DNA of 64,000 nucleotides from an uncultured Eggerthella sp. (lineage in GTDB: Bacteria; Actinomycetota; Coriobacteriia; Coriobacteriales; Eggerthellaceae). The stretch is from the NCBI GenBank assembly GCA_900540345.1, contig UQFK01000001.1, forward strand, positions 331,501-395,500. Reading direction: 5' to 3'. Below are positions 33,501 to 40,910 of the stretch, in pieces. Below the pieces are notes generated by a model, which worked only from the letters and a program-made list of their open reading frames with translations, was not told where the DNA came from and made no database searches. The first letter of the stretch is position 1. Each line of letters opens with the position of its first letter. Both the position numbers and the translations under genes were made by a program.

Positions 33501-34259
33501 TCAAAGTGAGTAGATGCGATCGCAAAAACCTTGCACCAATGCCAGATCGTGGCTGATAAAGAGGATCGCCATCCCATGATCGCTATAGAGATGCTTGAGT
33601 AGATCCACGATGCGTGCTTGAACGGTCACATCAAGTGAGCTCGTAGCTTCATCACAGATGATCAGCTTTGGATCGCCAATGATCGCACGGGCAATAGAGG
33701 CACGCTGCGCCTCGCCTCCTGAAAGCTCGAAAACATGCTTGGTTGCAAACGCTCGATCCAATCCCACGATCTCGAGCGTGCGTGCAACTTTCTCCTCACG
33801 TTCATCTTTGCTCAGCTGCGCGAATGCGGGGTGATACGCTGCCCCTTCCCAAATAGCTCTGCCGATAGAAAAATGGTCGGAAAACGATGCTTCTGGATTC
33901 TGAAAGACCATCTGCATATCGAGCCAGGCGGTATGAATGTGCTCCCGATCGCGTCGTGAAGGTCGACGCGATCGAGGTGGCCTGCGATGAGCTTGAGACA
34001 AGCGCGAGGAGACTATGCTCGAAGACGCGCTCTCCGACTCTTCACGGCCGAATCGCAGGGTCGCGCCGTTGAATACAACACTGCCAGCATCTGCCGTCTC
34101 AAGACGCGCGATGATGCGTGCAAGCGTCGACTTACCGCTGCCGCTCGGGCCGATGATGCCAACGCGCTCTCCTTCATCAAGCGCAAATGAAACCCGATCG
34201 AGCACAGGCGCTTGCACACCAGGAAAGCACTTCGTGATGCCTTCGACCTCAAGAAGCAT
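33501..34259 (-). CDS. ABC transporter ATPase, OppF/NikE type, short C-terminus
   Basis: The 252-residue ATPase has Walker A GPSGSGKST, Q-loop 'QMVFQNPEASF', signature LSGGEAQRASIARA and Walker B LIICDEATSSLDV. Two features are odd. An Arg/Ser/Pro-rich insert ('RRPPRSRRPSRRDRE') sits between Walker A and the Q-loop. The chain also stops at 'DRIYSL' right after the H-loop, losing the ~15-70 residues that normally follow. Bases after the stop do not encode the missing part in this frame. The core motor is complete, so it may still work. The start overlaps the upstream ATPase gene by 11 bases. Confidence 0.88.
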   Translation of the reverse strand: MLLEVEGITKCFPGVQAPVLDRVSFALDEGERVGIIGPSGSGKSTLARIIARLETADAGSVVFNGATLRFGREESESASSSIVSSRLSQAHRRPPRSRRPSRRDREHIHTAWLDMQMVFQNPEASFSDHFSIGRAIWEGAAYHPAFAQLSKDEREEKVARTLEIVGLDRAFATKHVFELSGGEAQRASIARAIIGDPKLIICDEATSSLDVTVQARIVDLLKHLYSDHGMAILFISHDLALVQGFCDRIYSL

Positions 34260-35085
34260 GACTACCTCCTAGCTGCTCGATGTGCATCTCGCCACACACC
34301 CGCGGTATCGCTTCGATGAGTGCTTGGGTATAAGGGTCTTGCGGGTCGTTCATGATCTGTGCACTCGTCCCCGCCTCTACGATGCGCCCCTCATGCATGA
34401 CGATGATACGATGCGCAAATCGTGCGAGCAGATCGATATCATGGCTCACCACCAAGATCGCAAGGTTCTCCTGAGTATTCAACGTACGAAGAAGGTCAAT
34501 CACGCGTGCTTGCGCATCTCTATCGAGCGAGCTGGTCGGCTCGTCAGCCAGCAGAAGCTGCGGGGATCCCGCAAGTGCGAAAGCAAGAGCCACCCGCTGA
34601 CACATTCCCCCTGAAAGCTCAAAAGGATACGATACTAGCACGCGTTCAGGATCTCTAAATCCCATGCGGCAAAGCGCCGAGTGCTGATGAGTGCGCAGTG
34701 CTGCACGATCCAAGCGGCCAGATCGTGTGTGGGCGCGCATCACTTCATCGAACTGAGCGCCAATCGTAAAGAGCGGATCGAAGGAGCGCTCGGCGTTCTG
34801 AAAAAGGTACGAAATCGAAGCGCCTCGTAAGCTGCGCATCTTGCGCGCACGCACGTGAGTGATGTCTTGCTCGGCAAATGCGATCGAGCCCTTCTCGATG
34901 TGCGCGGTAGGCGCGAGCAAATGAGCAACCGCGCGCAAAAGCGTACTCTTGCCTGAGCCGCTCTCGCCTACGATCCCTACGATCTCGCCGGAGCCCACCT
35001 CAAGCGAAACTCCCTGCACGGCAGGGATACTTTGATACAAAACGGTCAGATCGCACACAGTAAGTATGTTCTGCGCAGTTGACAT
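34249..35085 (-). CDS. ABC transporter ATPase, OppD/NikD type
   Basis: The 278-residue ATPase has Walker A GESGSGKST, Q-loop 'SYLFQNAERSF', signature LSGGMCQRVALAFA and Walker B LLLADEPTSSLD, then 'DPQDPYTQALIEAIPR', the C-terminal motif shared by OppD/NikD-like subunits. The ATG at 35085 is chosen because aaggaaaac precedes it; in-frame upstream codons lack a ribosome site. It lies between the binding protein and its partner ATPase in the six-gene operon. Confidence 0.92.
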   Translation of the reverse strand: MSTAQNILTVCDLTVLYQSIPAVQGVSLEVGSGEIVGIVGESGSGKSTLLRAVAHLLAPTAHIEKGSIAFAEQDITHVRARKMRSLRGASISYLFQNAERSFDPLFTIGAQFDEVMRAHTRSGRLDRAALRTHQHSALCRMGFRDPERVLVSYPFELSGGMCQRVALAFALAGSPQLLLADEPTSSLDRDAQARVIDLLRTLNTQENLAILVVSHDIDLLARFAHRIIVMHEGRIVEAGTSAQIMNDPQDPYTQALIEAIPRVCGEMHIEQLGGSHAS

Positions 35086-35172
35086 GTTTTCCTTATCTCT
35101 CGCGTCCTCCCCATCGCTCATCGCTTCTTCATAAACCCCAAGCACTCTGCTCGCGGATTCACCTACTCAACA

Positions 35173-36771
35173 CTACTCGATATCCGCGTCGACCGTGACG
35201 AAGTAGTATTCCGATGGAGCCGCATCAAGCCCTGTCACTCCTTGACGCGCGATCACACACGCATCGGGATTCGCAAAGAAAATGAACGGGGTGTCATTGA
35301 GCACCTGCTGAGCGATCTGGCGTGCCAACTGATCGCGCTTCGTTTGATCGAGCGTCTCATTCAGTGTTGCAAGCAGCGCATCAACTTCCGCGTTAGAATA
35401 CTTTCCGAAATTGCTCGATCCATTCGTAGCGAACTGGATATTGGCAAAGTATGCCTGATTACCAGTAGGCGCCATCGCGCAAGAATCGAAGCACATATCA
35501 GGATCATCGGCTGCAAAGGTCTCAGCATCTTCCAGGAAATAGTCGGTCGGAACGATATTGAGCGTGATGCCCGCCTCAGCGAGCTTCGAGCGCAGGTCGT
35601 CAGCCTCTTGGACAAAACGCTCATAATTAGTGCACGTGTAGAGGTCGAGCACAACCGCAGAGCCATCAAGCTCGCGCACGCCATCGCCATCACTATCCAC
35701 GATTCCTGCTTCATCAAGCACATGTTTTGCCTCATCGACACTGAATTCGCTCACCAAGATATTCAGGTCCTGCGTGCCGCCGAATGGCAGCGTTTCGCTG
35801 TAGACTCCCCAGCTCGGCACTGCAGAGTCTTGGCAGATCACGTCTGCATAATTCTGACGATCGATGCACAGCGCAACAGCAGTGCGGATCGCTTCGTTTT
35901 GAATGAGGGGATGAGTCATGTTCATGCGGATGAAATCAGCGCGCGAAGTCGTGCGGGTAAAGGTCTGATACTCATCGCCGACAAGCGTCGCCCGAGCTGA
36001 GGCTGAGGGCATCGCGATCGCATCGATCTCGCCATTTTGCATTGCCATCGTGAGCGTATTATCGTCGGTGAACGAAGTCAACGTGACACGATCGAGCTTT
36101 GGTGTGCCATCCCAATATGTTGTGTTGGGTTCCATGGTGATATGGTCTTCTGCGACGAAATCGACCTTCTTGTAAGGGCCAGTTGCAGGAGTATCACTCG
36201 CGTAGTCCACATCATCGCCCACGTAATAGACGCACAGAAGCGGATCGCAAAGTGCATTCTCGAAATTGGCGACAGGCTGTTCGGTGACTACCGTAAGTGT
36301 TTGACCTTCAGCGGAGATGCTCTCGATCGCAAGTGTTTCAGCGCCACGGCTGTTCTGCGCATAGGTGCGCTCCCATGCAGCCTTCACTGCTGCTGCATCG
36401 AGTGCCTCACCATTGGAGAATGTGATGCCATCTTTGATCTTCACGGTCCACGTCTTGCCATCAGGACTGGTAGCAGACTCAGCAAGCCACGGTTCAGGCG
36501 TGAGGTCATCACTCACACGGAATAAATTCTCGACGATGCCGTAATACGAAAGATACCAGCTATTCCAATCGGAGGCCGGGTCCATGCTCTCGGCGTAGAA
36601 ATAGGTTGTCGATCCTGCTTTCAGTTCTTTAGTAGCGTCAGATTCCGCAGGCGTACAGCCACTTGCGCAAAGCGCGCAGAGCGCAAACGTCGAAGCGATG
36701 AGCATCGCGAGCAGCGCCTTGATCGGAGTGACTGCCTTCGTGTAAGTCCATCCTTGGTTCGGTCTTCTCAT
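35173..36771 (-). CDS. substrate-binding lipoprotein, SBP family 5 (NikA/OppA-like)
   Basis: The 532-residue protein starts with a basic segment, a hydrophobic core and a Cys-ending lipobox (CASGC), so it is a lipoprotein outside the membrane. The mature part follows the SBP_bac_5 pattern: 'MDPASDWNSWYLSYYGIVEN' (the family's early motif), 'LAESATSPDGKTWTVKIKDG', 'FSNGEALDAAAVKAAWER' and 'TPATGPYKKV'. Family members bind nickel complexes or peptides. The ATG at 36771 follows gggaagtaga. The 36 bases upstream are a near-copy of the start region, with two more possible in-frame starts, so longer N-termini cannot be ruled out. Confidence 0.9.
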   Translation of the reverse strand: MRRPNQGWTYTKAVTPIKALLAMLIASTFALCALCASGCTPAESDATKELKAGSTTYFYAESMDPASDWNSWYLSYYGIVENLFRVSDDLTPEPWLAESATSPDGKTWTVKIKDGITFSNGEALDAAAVKAAWERTYAQNSRGAETLAIESISAEGQTLTVVTEQPVANFENALCDPLLCVYYVGDDVDYASDTPATGPYKKVDFVAEDHITMEPNTTYWDGTPKLDRVTLTSFTDDNTLTMAMQNGEIDAIAMPSASARATLVGDEYQTFTRTTSRADFIRMNMTHPLIQNEAIRTAVALCIDRQNYADVICQDSAVPSWGVYSETLPFGGTQDLNILVSEFSVDEAKHVLDEAGIVDSDGDGVRELDGSAVVLDLYTCTNYERFVQEADDLRSKLAEAGITLNIVPTDYFLEDAETFAADDPDMCFDSCAMAPTGNQAYFANIQFATNGSSNFGKYSNAEVDALLATLNETLDQTKRDQLARQIAQQVLNDTPFIFFANPDACVIARQGVTGLDAAPSEYYFVTVDADIE

Positions 36772-36850
36772 TCTACTTCCCTTCAGGTTCACGTTCTCTC
36801 TTCTCGTCCTCTTTCCTTTCAGGTTCATCTTTTCTCTTCTCCCCTGTTTC
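36772..36850 (-). repeat. duplicated translation-start region before the binding-protein gene
   Basis: A 36-base unit is repeated in tandem (caggttca at 36784 and 36820 on the plus strand). It encodes MNLKGKRTRREN then VNLKGSRMRRPN in frame with the lipoprotein. Each unit carries a purine-rich ribosome-site-like stretch. The wider region to 36890 is strongly purine-rich on the coding strand. Confidence 0.7.
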
Positions 36851-36887
36851 CTTCCTCTGTTTTCTTTTGGATCTACGGCTTTTCTGC

Positions 36888-37820
36888 TCATCCTGCTTCC
36901 TGTTTTCTTTCTCGCGATCGCTTTCTGTTGAACCGCTCGACAACTCCTCGTCCTTGCCCACCAAAGCTGAATAAGCGCCTGATGGGCGAGGTTCTTTCGA
37001 AATCATGCGTGCGTACGTCGAGCGCATCGCGCAAGGTGTCTCCTAAAAGGTTGAAGATGACCACGGTCACGAAGAGTGCGGCCATTGGTACGAGCATGCA
37101 CCAGATCGCATATTGAAAGGTTGGTTGTGCTTCTGCCATCATCGCGCCCCATTCATTTGTTGGGCGCGCAGGTCCCAGACCGATGAACGAAAGGCCCGCC
37201 ATGGTCAGGATGATATCGCTCATTGAAACCGCGCTGAGCACCGCGATCGGCCCAAGTGTCTGAGGCAAAAGATATTTTCGGATGATCGCACCAGCTTTTG
37301 CTCCGCAGACCCGTGCTGCGCAAACGCATTCAGAGGTCTTGAAAGAGAGCACAATACCCCTGACCAATCGTGCATACTGCGTCCAATAGACCGCCGAGAT
37401 AGCGATGATCATATTGAGCATTCCCTGTCCAAGGATCCCTGCAATAGCGACTGCCAGAACAAAACTAGGGAACGCTTGGAATGCAGTGATGAGCTTTGAA
37501 AGCACGAAGTCGACCGTACCGCCAAAAAAGCCTGCAGCTAGTCCGACCAGCGTGCCGAGTGCGAGCACTACTGCAACGACCGCTAGCCCGAGGGCGACCG
37601 ACTCACTTCCACCTGCGAGCGTGCGCGCCAAAACGTCGCGACCAAGCGTATCGCTGCCAAACAGGAAACCCGCTTCACCGGGCGACCTGAGTGAGCGTGC
37701 GAGATCGGTCGCGTTTGGATCGAAGGGCAGCAACAATGACGAAAGAGCAAGGCCAACGATGAGCGCTATCGCGAGTGAGAGCACGATGAAGAAATGCCTG
37801 CGAGCACGACCTTTACGCAT
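36888..37820 (-). CDS. ABC permease, NikC/DppC type
   Basis: The 310-residue permease has a basic N-terminus, a first helix ('FFIVLSLAIALIVGLALSS'), the family motif 'GFLFGSDTLGRDVLART' before the core, five more helices, and the EAA-like cytoplasmic loop 'CAARVCGAKAGAIIRKYLLP'. The ATG at 37820 overlaps the stop of the preceding permease by eight bases and has gaggtgaagg before it. A hydrophilic C-terminal tail of about 35 residues is rich in Arg and looks non-conserved. Confidence 0.9.
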   Translation of the reverse strand: MRKGRARRHFFIVLSLAIALIVGLALSSLLLPFDPNATDLARSLRSPGEAGFLFGSDTLGRDVLARTLAGGSESVALGLAVVAVVLALGTLVGLAAGFFGGTVDFVLSKLITAFQAFPSFVLAVAIAGILGQGMLNMIIAISAVYWTQYARLVRGIVLSFKTSECVCAARVCGAKAGAIIRKYLLPQTLGPIAVLSAVSMSDIILTMAGLSFIGLGPARPTNEWGAMMAEAQPTFQYAIWCMLVPMAALFVTVVIFNLLGDTLRDALDVRTHDFERTSPIRRLFSFGGQGRGVVERFNRKRSRERKQEAG

Positions 37821-38832
37821 CGCCTTCACCTCGACTCTCGCGCTTTCGTACTGGCGTGGGCGTCTGCGTAGAAGCTGCGTTTGCATAGCCGCGTGCGCGT
37901 CTACGTGTGCGTTTCGCCGTGCGGGGATCGACGAAGCGATAGGAGCTGTCAACGAGCGCGTTGATGAGCAAGTAGATGATCGCCATCACGAGCGCATAGG
38001 CACCGATGAGCGGATAGTCACGATGCCCTACCGCCTCGATAGCTGCAAGTCCCACTCCTGGCCAGTTGAAGATGCTCTCAACAATGGCTGAACCGCCAAG
38101 CAGCATACCAAACGACACACCCACCAACGTCAACAAAGGGATGCTCAGATTGCGCAGCACATGCACCCAAAGGATGCGCGCCTCAGAAACTCCTCGTGCA
38201 CGCAGCCCTTCCACGTATCTGCTTCCGAGTTGCTCGATCGCATATCCGCGCACTTGACGAGCAAACCACGCCGAAAGTGGCAACGCCATCGCAAGTGTTG
38301 GCATGAGAATACCTGCAAAGTCGCGCGTTGCCATGACGCCAAAGAGATGCAAGCGTACCGAGAGCACGTAAAGCAAAAGCAGCGCAACGAAGAACGAGGG
38401 CATCGAGTTGAAGAAATAGGTGACGAATCGCATGATAGTGTCGAAGATGCCTCCACGTCGTTGCGCACAGATAAGCCCGATAGGAATCGCGAGTGCGAGC
38501 GTGAGCAAGATCGAAGTGATCGAAAGCGCAAGCGTATAGGGAATCGCAGCGAAGAGCATCTTTGCAACCGGAGCGCCAGTGCGAAACGATGTACCGAGAT
38601 CTCCCTGGAAGATGCCACTCACCCAGGTGAGATACTGCGTCATAAAAGGCTGATCGAGACCGAGTTCTGCGCGCTTTGCGGCAAGTTGCTCAGCGCTCGG
38701 GACGATCCCGACGCTCGTAAACGAGCGGATAGCAGCATCAGTGGGCGAAAAATACGAAAGCGCAAAGGCGATGATGCTCACCAAGACGATGACCATAAGC
38801 GAACCTACGAGCGAGCGCGAAGCCCTACGCAT
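37813..38832 (-). CDS. ABC permease, NikB/DppB type
   Basis: The 339-residue core permease has six helices, the 'LGLDQPFMTQYLTWVSGIFQGDLGTSF' region of the family (first part quoted from LGLDQP) and the EAA-like loop 'YVEGLRARGVSEARILW'. The Met at 38832 is chosen because it gives the usual short N-terminus, 'MRRASRSLVGSLMVIV'. The frame stays open upstream past the methyltransferase stop, and that stretch is low-complexity with a small repeat ('cccgcaatgc' twice near 38980-39010); no candidate start has a good ribosome site. The C-terminal ~30 residues are Arg/Thr-rich. Confidence 0.88.
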   Translation of the reverse strand: MRRASRSLVGSLMVIVLVSIIAFALSYFSPTDAAIRSFTSVGIVPSAEQLAAKRAELGLDQPFMTQYLTWVSGIFQGDLGTSFRTGAPVAKMLFAAIPYTLALSITSILLTLALAIPIGLICAQRRGGIFDTIMRFVTYFFNSMPSFFVALLLLYVLSVRLHLFGVMATRDFAGILMPTLAMALPLSAWFARQVRGYAIEQLGSRYVEGLRARGVSEARILWVHVLRNLSIPLLTLVGVSFGMLLGGSAIVESIFNWPGVGLAAIEAVGHRDYPLIGAYALVMAIIYLLINALVDSSYRFVDPRTAKRTRRRARGYANAASTQTPTPVRKRESRGEGDA

Positions 38833-39041
38833 GAACGAGCTCAGACGCGAACCAACAGAAGGACCCGTGGGCGAACTTGACAACAAACAGGGCGCTTCAC
38901 CCGTATGCGAATCCACGAACGAACGGCTGGATGTATGCGTGTTTTGAGTTGTCGAATATGTTCGCTTCGCCTTTTGCATTGCGGGATGTTCGTCTGCCTT
39001 ACGCATTGCGGGATCTATGGTTTCGGTCGCCTTGGCATGAC

Positions 39042-40124
39042 TTACAGCGCACGTTCGCTCAAACGAGCGCCAACATCGGCCGTTTCCCCGCAAGCTTTCG
39101 TGGCCTCGATAGCAAAGAGCGGAGATGTTGCATAAAACGCCTGCTCACCTTCGTTCCATACGCGACGATATATCAACTCGTCAGCTACGATCTTCGTAAA
39201 ACCAAGCGTTTTGAGCACTGCTTCATCCCATGAAGGTCGCTGATGATATGTATGCGGAAGCTCGCGGGCGATCGCTTCGCAGCGACGCTCTTGTGCGGTG
39301 CTCGCGAAGGATCGATCGCCCCAGTTTAAAATCGAAGGGTCGAGCTGATCGCAGAGACGTTCACGATCGAGCGCTTCATCTGCTAGGTAGGTGTACCAGT
39401 TCGCATCGAACACGAGTAGCTTGCCGCCTGGCTTCAAGACACGCTGCCATTCGGCATAGGTAGCGACAGGATCGCGCATGAGCCAGGTGACGTTTCTGGA
39501 GATGACCACATCGTATACATCAGAGACGAAGGGGAGCTTCCCGATGTCGCCACAGAAGAATTCAACAAGATCAGGCCTGCCAGCTTGCGAGACGTTCTCA
39601 CATGCGCGCTCGAGCATTTGCGTAGCGCAATCGACCGCATGGACATGACAACCCAGCTGGGATAAAAGAATTTCGAAGAAGCCCGGGCCGCAACCAAGAT
39701 CGAGCACTTTTAGTCCAGCGAGCGGACGATCAGCTAGGAACGAAAGATTGCCTGACGACAAAGGATCGTTCATGGGCAAGAGAGCCCCTGCAAGCGGACA
39801 ATCGCCTGCGGTCTTGATCGCATTCATGCGTGCGTGTGATCCAAGCTTCTCGATCAGAACATCGCACCAAGCCTGGTAATGCGCATCGTTAAGTTCATCC
39901 CAAATGCCATTCGAATAGGTGGATGAGCGCTCATCCCAATAGTTGACGATCGCGTCTTCGAGCGTCCTTGTTGTTGCGCTCTTTGCAAACACGCGCTCTG
40001 TAAGATCGCCTTTTGCCTGGTCATGCGCTGTAAGGTTGCATCCTACGGAATCGCCCTCTACAACTCCGTAATCTAGAAGTTCGTACTCTACAACTCCACG
40101 ATCCACAAGTTCGCACTCATGCAC
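39042..40124 (-). CDS. class I SAM-dependent methyltransferase, first gene of the nickel/peptide-type ABC operon
   Basis: The 360-residue enzyme has the Rossmann motif I 'VLDLGCGPGFFEILL', motif II-like 'VHAVDCATQMLE', the 'FCGDIGKLPF' and 'YDVVISRNVTWLM' segments and post-I motifs of the UbiE/Methyltransf_11 group. The C-terminal part has several Trp and Tyr residues and may bind the acceptor. It starts at a GTG behind gagggaga, and its first ~20 codons are a tandem duplication. A methyltransferase leading a NikABCDE-like operon suggests it modifies a chelator or the transported ligand; this is inference. Confidence 0.9.
   Translation of the reverse strand: MHECELVDRGVVEYELLDYGVVEGDSVGCNLTAHDQAKGDLTERVFAKSATTRTLEDAIVNYWDERSSTYSNGIWDELNDAHYQAWCDVLIEKLGSHARMNAIKTAGDCPLAGALLPMNDPLSSGNLSFLADRPLAGLKVLDLGCGPGFFEILLSQLGCHVHAVDCATQMLERACENVSQAGRPDLVEFFCGDIGKLPFVSDVYDVVISRNVTWLMRDPVATYAEWQRVLKPGGKLLVFDANWYTYLADEALDRERLCDQLDPSILNWGDRSFASTAQERRCEAIARELPHTYHQRPSWDEAVLKTLGFTKIVADELIYRRVWNEGEQAFYATSPLFAIEATKACGETADVGARLSERAL
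40056..40115 (-). repeat. 30-bp in-frame duplication at the methyltransferase N-terminus
   Basis: Two copies of a 30-base unit (40056-40085 and 40086-40115, each starting ctctacaactcc on the plus strand) encode 'ELVDRGVVEY' and 'ELLDYGVVEG'. The duplication lies before the conserved fold, so it lengthens a non-conserved N-terminal tail. Confidence 0.75.
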
Positions 40125-40144
40125 GGCATTCTCCCTCGCTGTAA

Positions 40145-40171
40145 GTATTACGAATAATAAAATTGTAATAC
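40145..40171. promoter_or_regulatory. NikR-like palindrome before the methyltransferase/ABC operon
   Basis: GTATTAC (40145-40151) and GTAATAC (40165-40171) are exact reverse complements with a 13-base AT-rich spacer. From memory, the E. coli nik operator has the same plan (GTATGAC, 14 bases, GTCATAC) and a very similar spacer (starts gaata, contains aaaat). The site is 21 bases before the GTG of the first gene of a NikABCDE-like operon. Confidence 0.65.
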
Positions 40172-40243
40172 CTTATGTGAGGCACACGCCTGAAAAAGTG
40201 TTACCGAATAAAATTTCGTATCATTTCAAGGGGTGGGCGGTGC

Positions 40244-40441
40244 TTTTGCAGTCAAAACCTCATTTTTTGCTTGAGATTTGCGCTTATATACACATTTCGA
40301 ACTCCGTGCGGCCGAAAAACAGCTATTTGCTCCCAATTCTGCTTCAGAATTACGGTTATATACACATTTCAAGCAACTTGAAGCAAAAAGCGTGCATATG
40401 AACGTGTTTTTCAAACATTTTTTGCAGAAAAGACTGCAAAA
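40244..40441 (+). mobile_element. 198-bp inverted-repeat element, copy A (MITE-like)
   Basis: The ends TTTTGCAGTC and GACTGCAAAA are perfect 10-bp inverted repeats. Inner end sequences (ttttttgcttgagatttgcg, tatatacac) match those of copies B and C in order and spacing. It has no coding capacity. Confidence 0.7.
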
Positions 40442-40734
40442 GTCGACGATTCAGGCGAAAGAAAAGTGAAAAGCAAGCGAAAGGCGAGCAAATGACAGGC
40501 GAAACCAAGTAAAAGACGAACAGATGACGAACAGAAAGGAGGCAGAAAAGGAGACGGAAAAGGAGAGGCAAGCAAAGCTTAAACAGGATACAAAAACGAG
40601 TGTTGAGATAACGCGAGCAGGGCACAACAAGGTGCGAGCAGAATACGACCGGATCCGCGCCGCGCACTGTGTGCGGACGGAGCACGACAAGTAGCATCCG
40701 CTGATAGTGGCCCGAATTGTATGATTATTTACAT

Positions 40735-40855
40735 GATCTCGCATCAGGCTTCATTACGACACCCCGATCTCACATCAGGTTTCGTGCGGCACTTCGATCT
40801 CGCACCAGCTTCTATACGACACTTCGATCTTGCATCAGGCTTCATAAGGCATAGG
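40735..40855. repeat. four tandem ~30-bp repeats
   Basis: Units begin with gatct at 40735, 40766, 40796 and 40826 and share 'gatctcgcatcaggcttc...cgacac'. They diverge by a few bases each. They lie about 55 bases beyond the stop of the minus-strand adhesin gene. Confidence 0.8.
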
Positions 40856-40889
40856 CAACTAAAGGCGCCTTAGATGCCTTTAGTTGCCT
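40853..40889. terminator. 14-bp perfect hairpin after the adhesin gene
   Basis: aggcaactaaaggc (40853-40866) and gcctttagttgcct (40876-40889) are exact complements with a nine-base loop. No T-run follows on the minus strand, so termination may be weak or rho-assisted; mRNA 3'-end protection is an alternative. Confidence 0.55.
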
Positions 40890-40910
40890 TATTGTGCCTT
40901 TAACGTACTT

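Larger units (their letters stand above)
40172..40910. other. gene-free stretch of ~740 bases with a 198-bp element and repeats
   Basis: No gene is supported here. It contains the 198-bp inverted-repeat element (40244-40441), a purine-rich low-complexity stretch built on gcgaaa/gacgaac (about 40455-40600), four ~30-bp tandem repeats (40735-40855) and the hairpin at 40853-40889. Frames open on either strand are short and carry the repeat motif in translation, so they are not taken as genes. Confidence 0.7.

Noticed and set aside
40177..40469. Small genes across element copy A on either strand
   Set aside because: Their translations only reflect the repeat arms (ICxYxH / CVYNR-like) and they differ in frame between element copies, so they are not coding.
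40735..40855. Four ~30-bp repeats as a CRISPR array
   Set aside because: The units are head to tail without spacers and diverge from each other; no cas gene is near. This is a plain tandem repeat.
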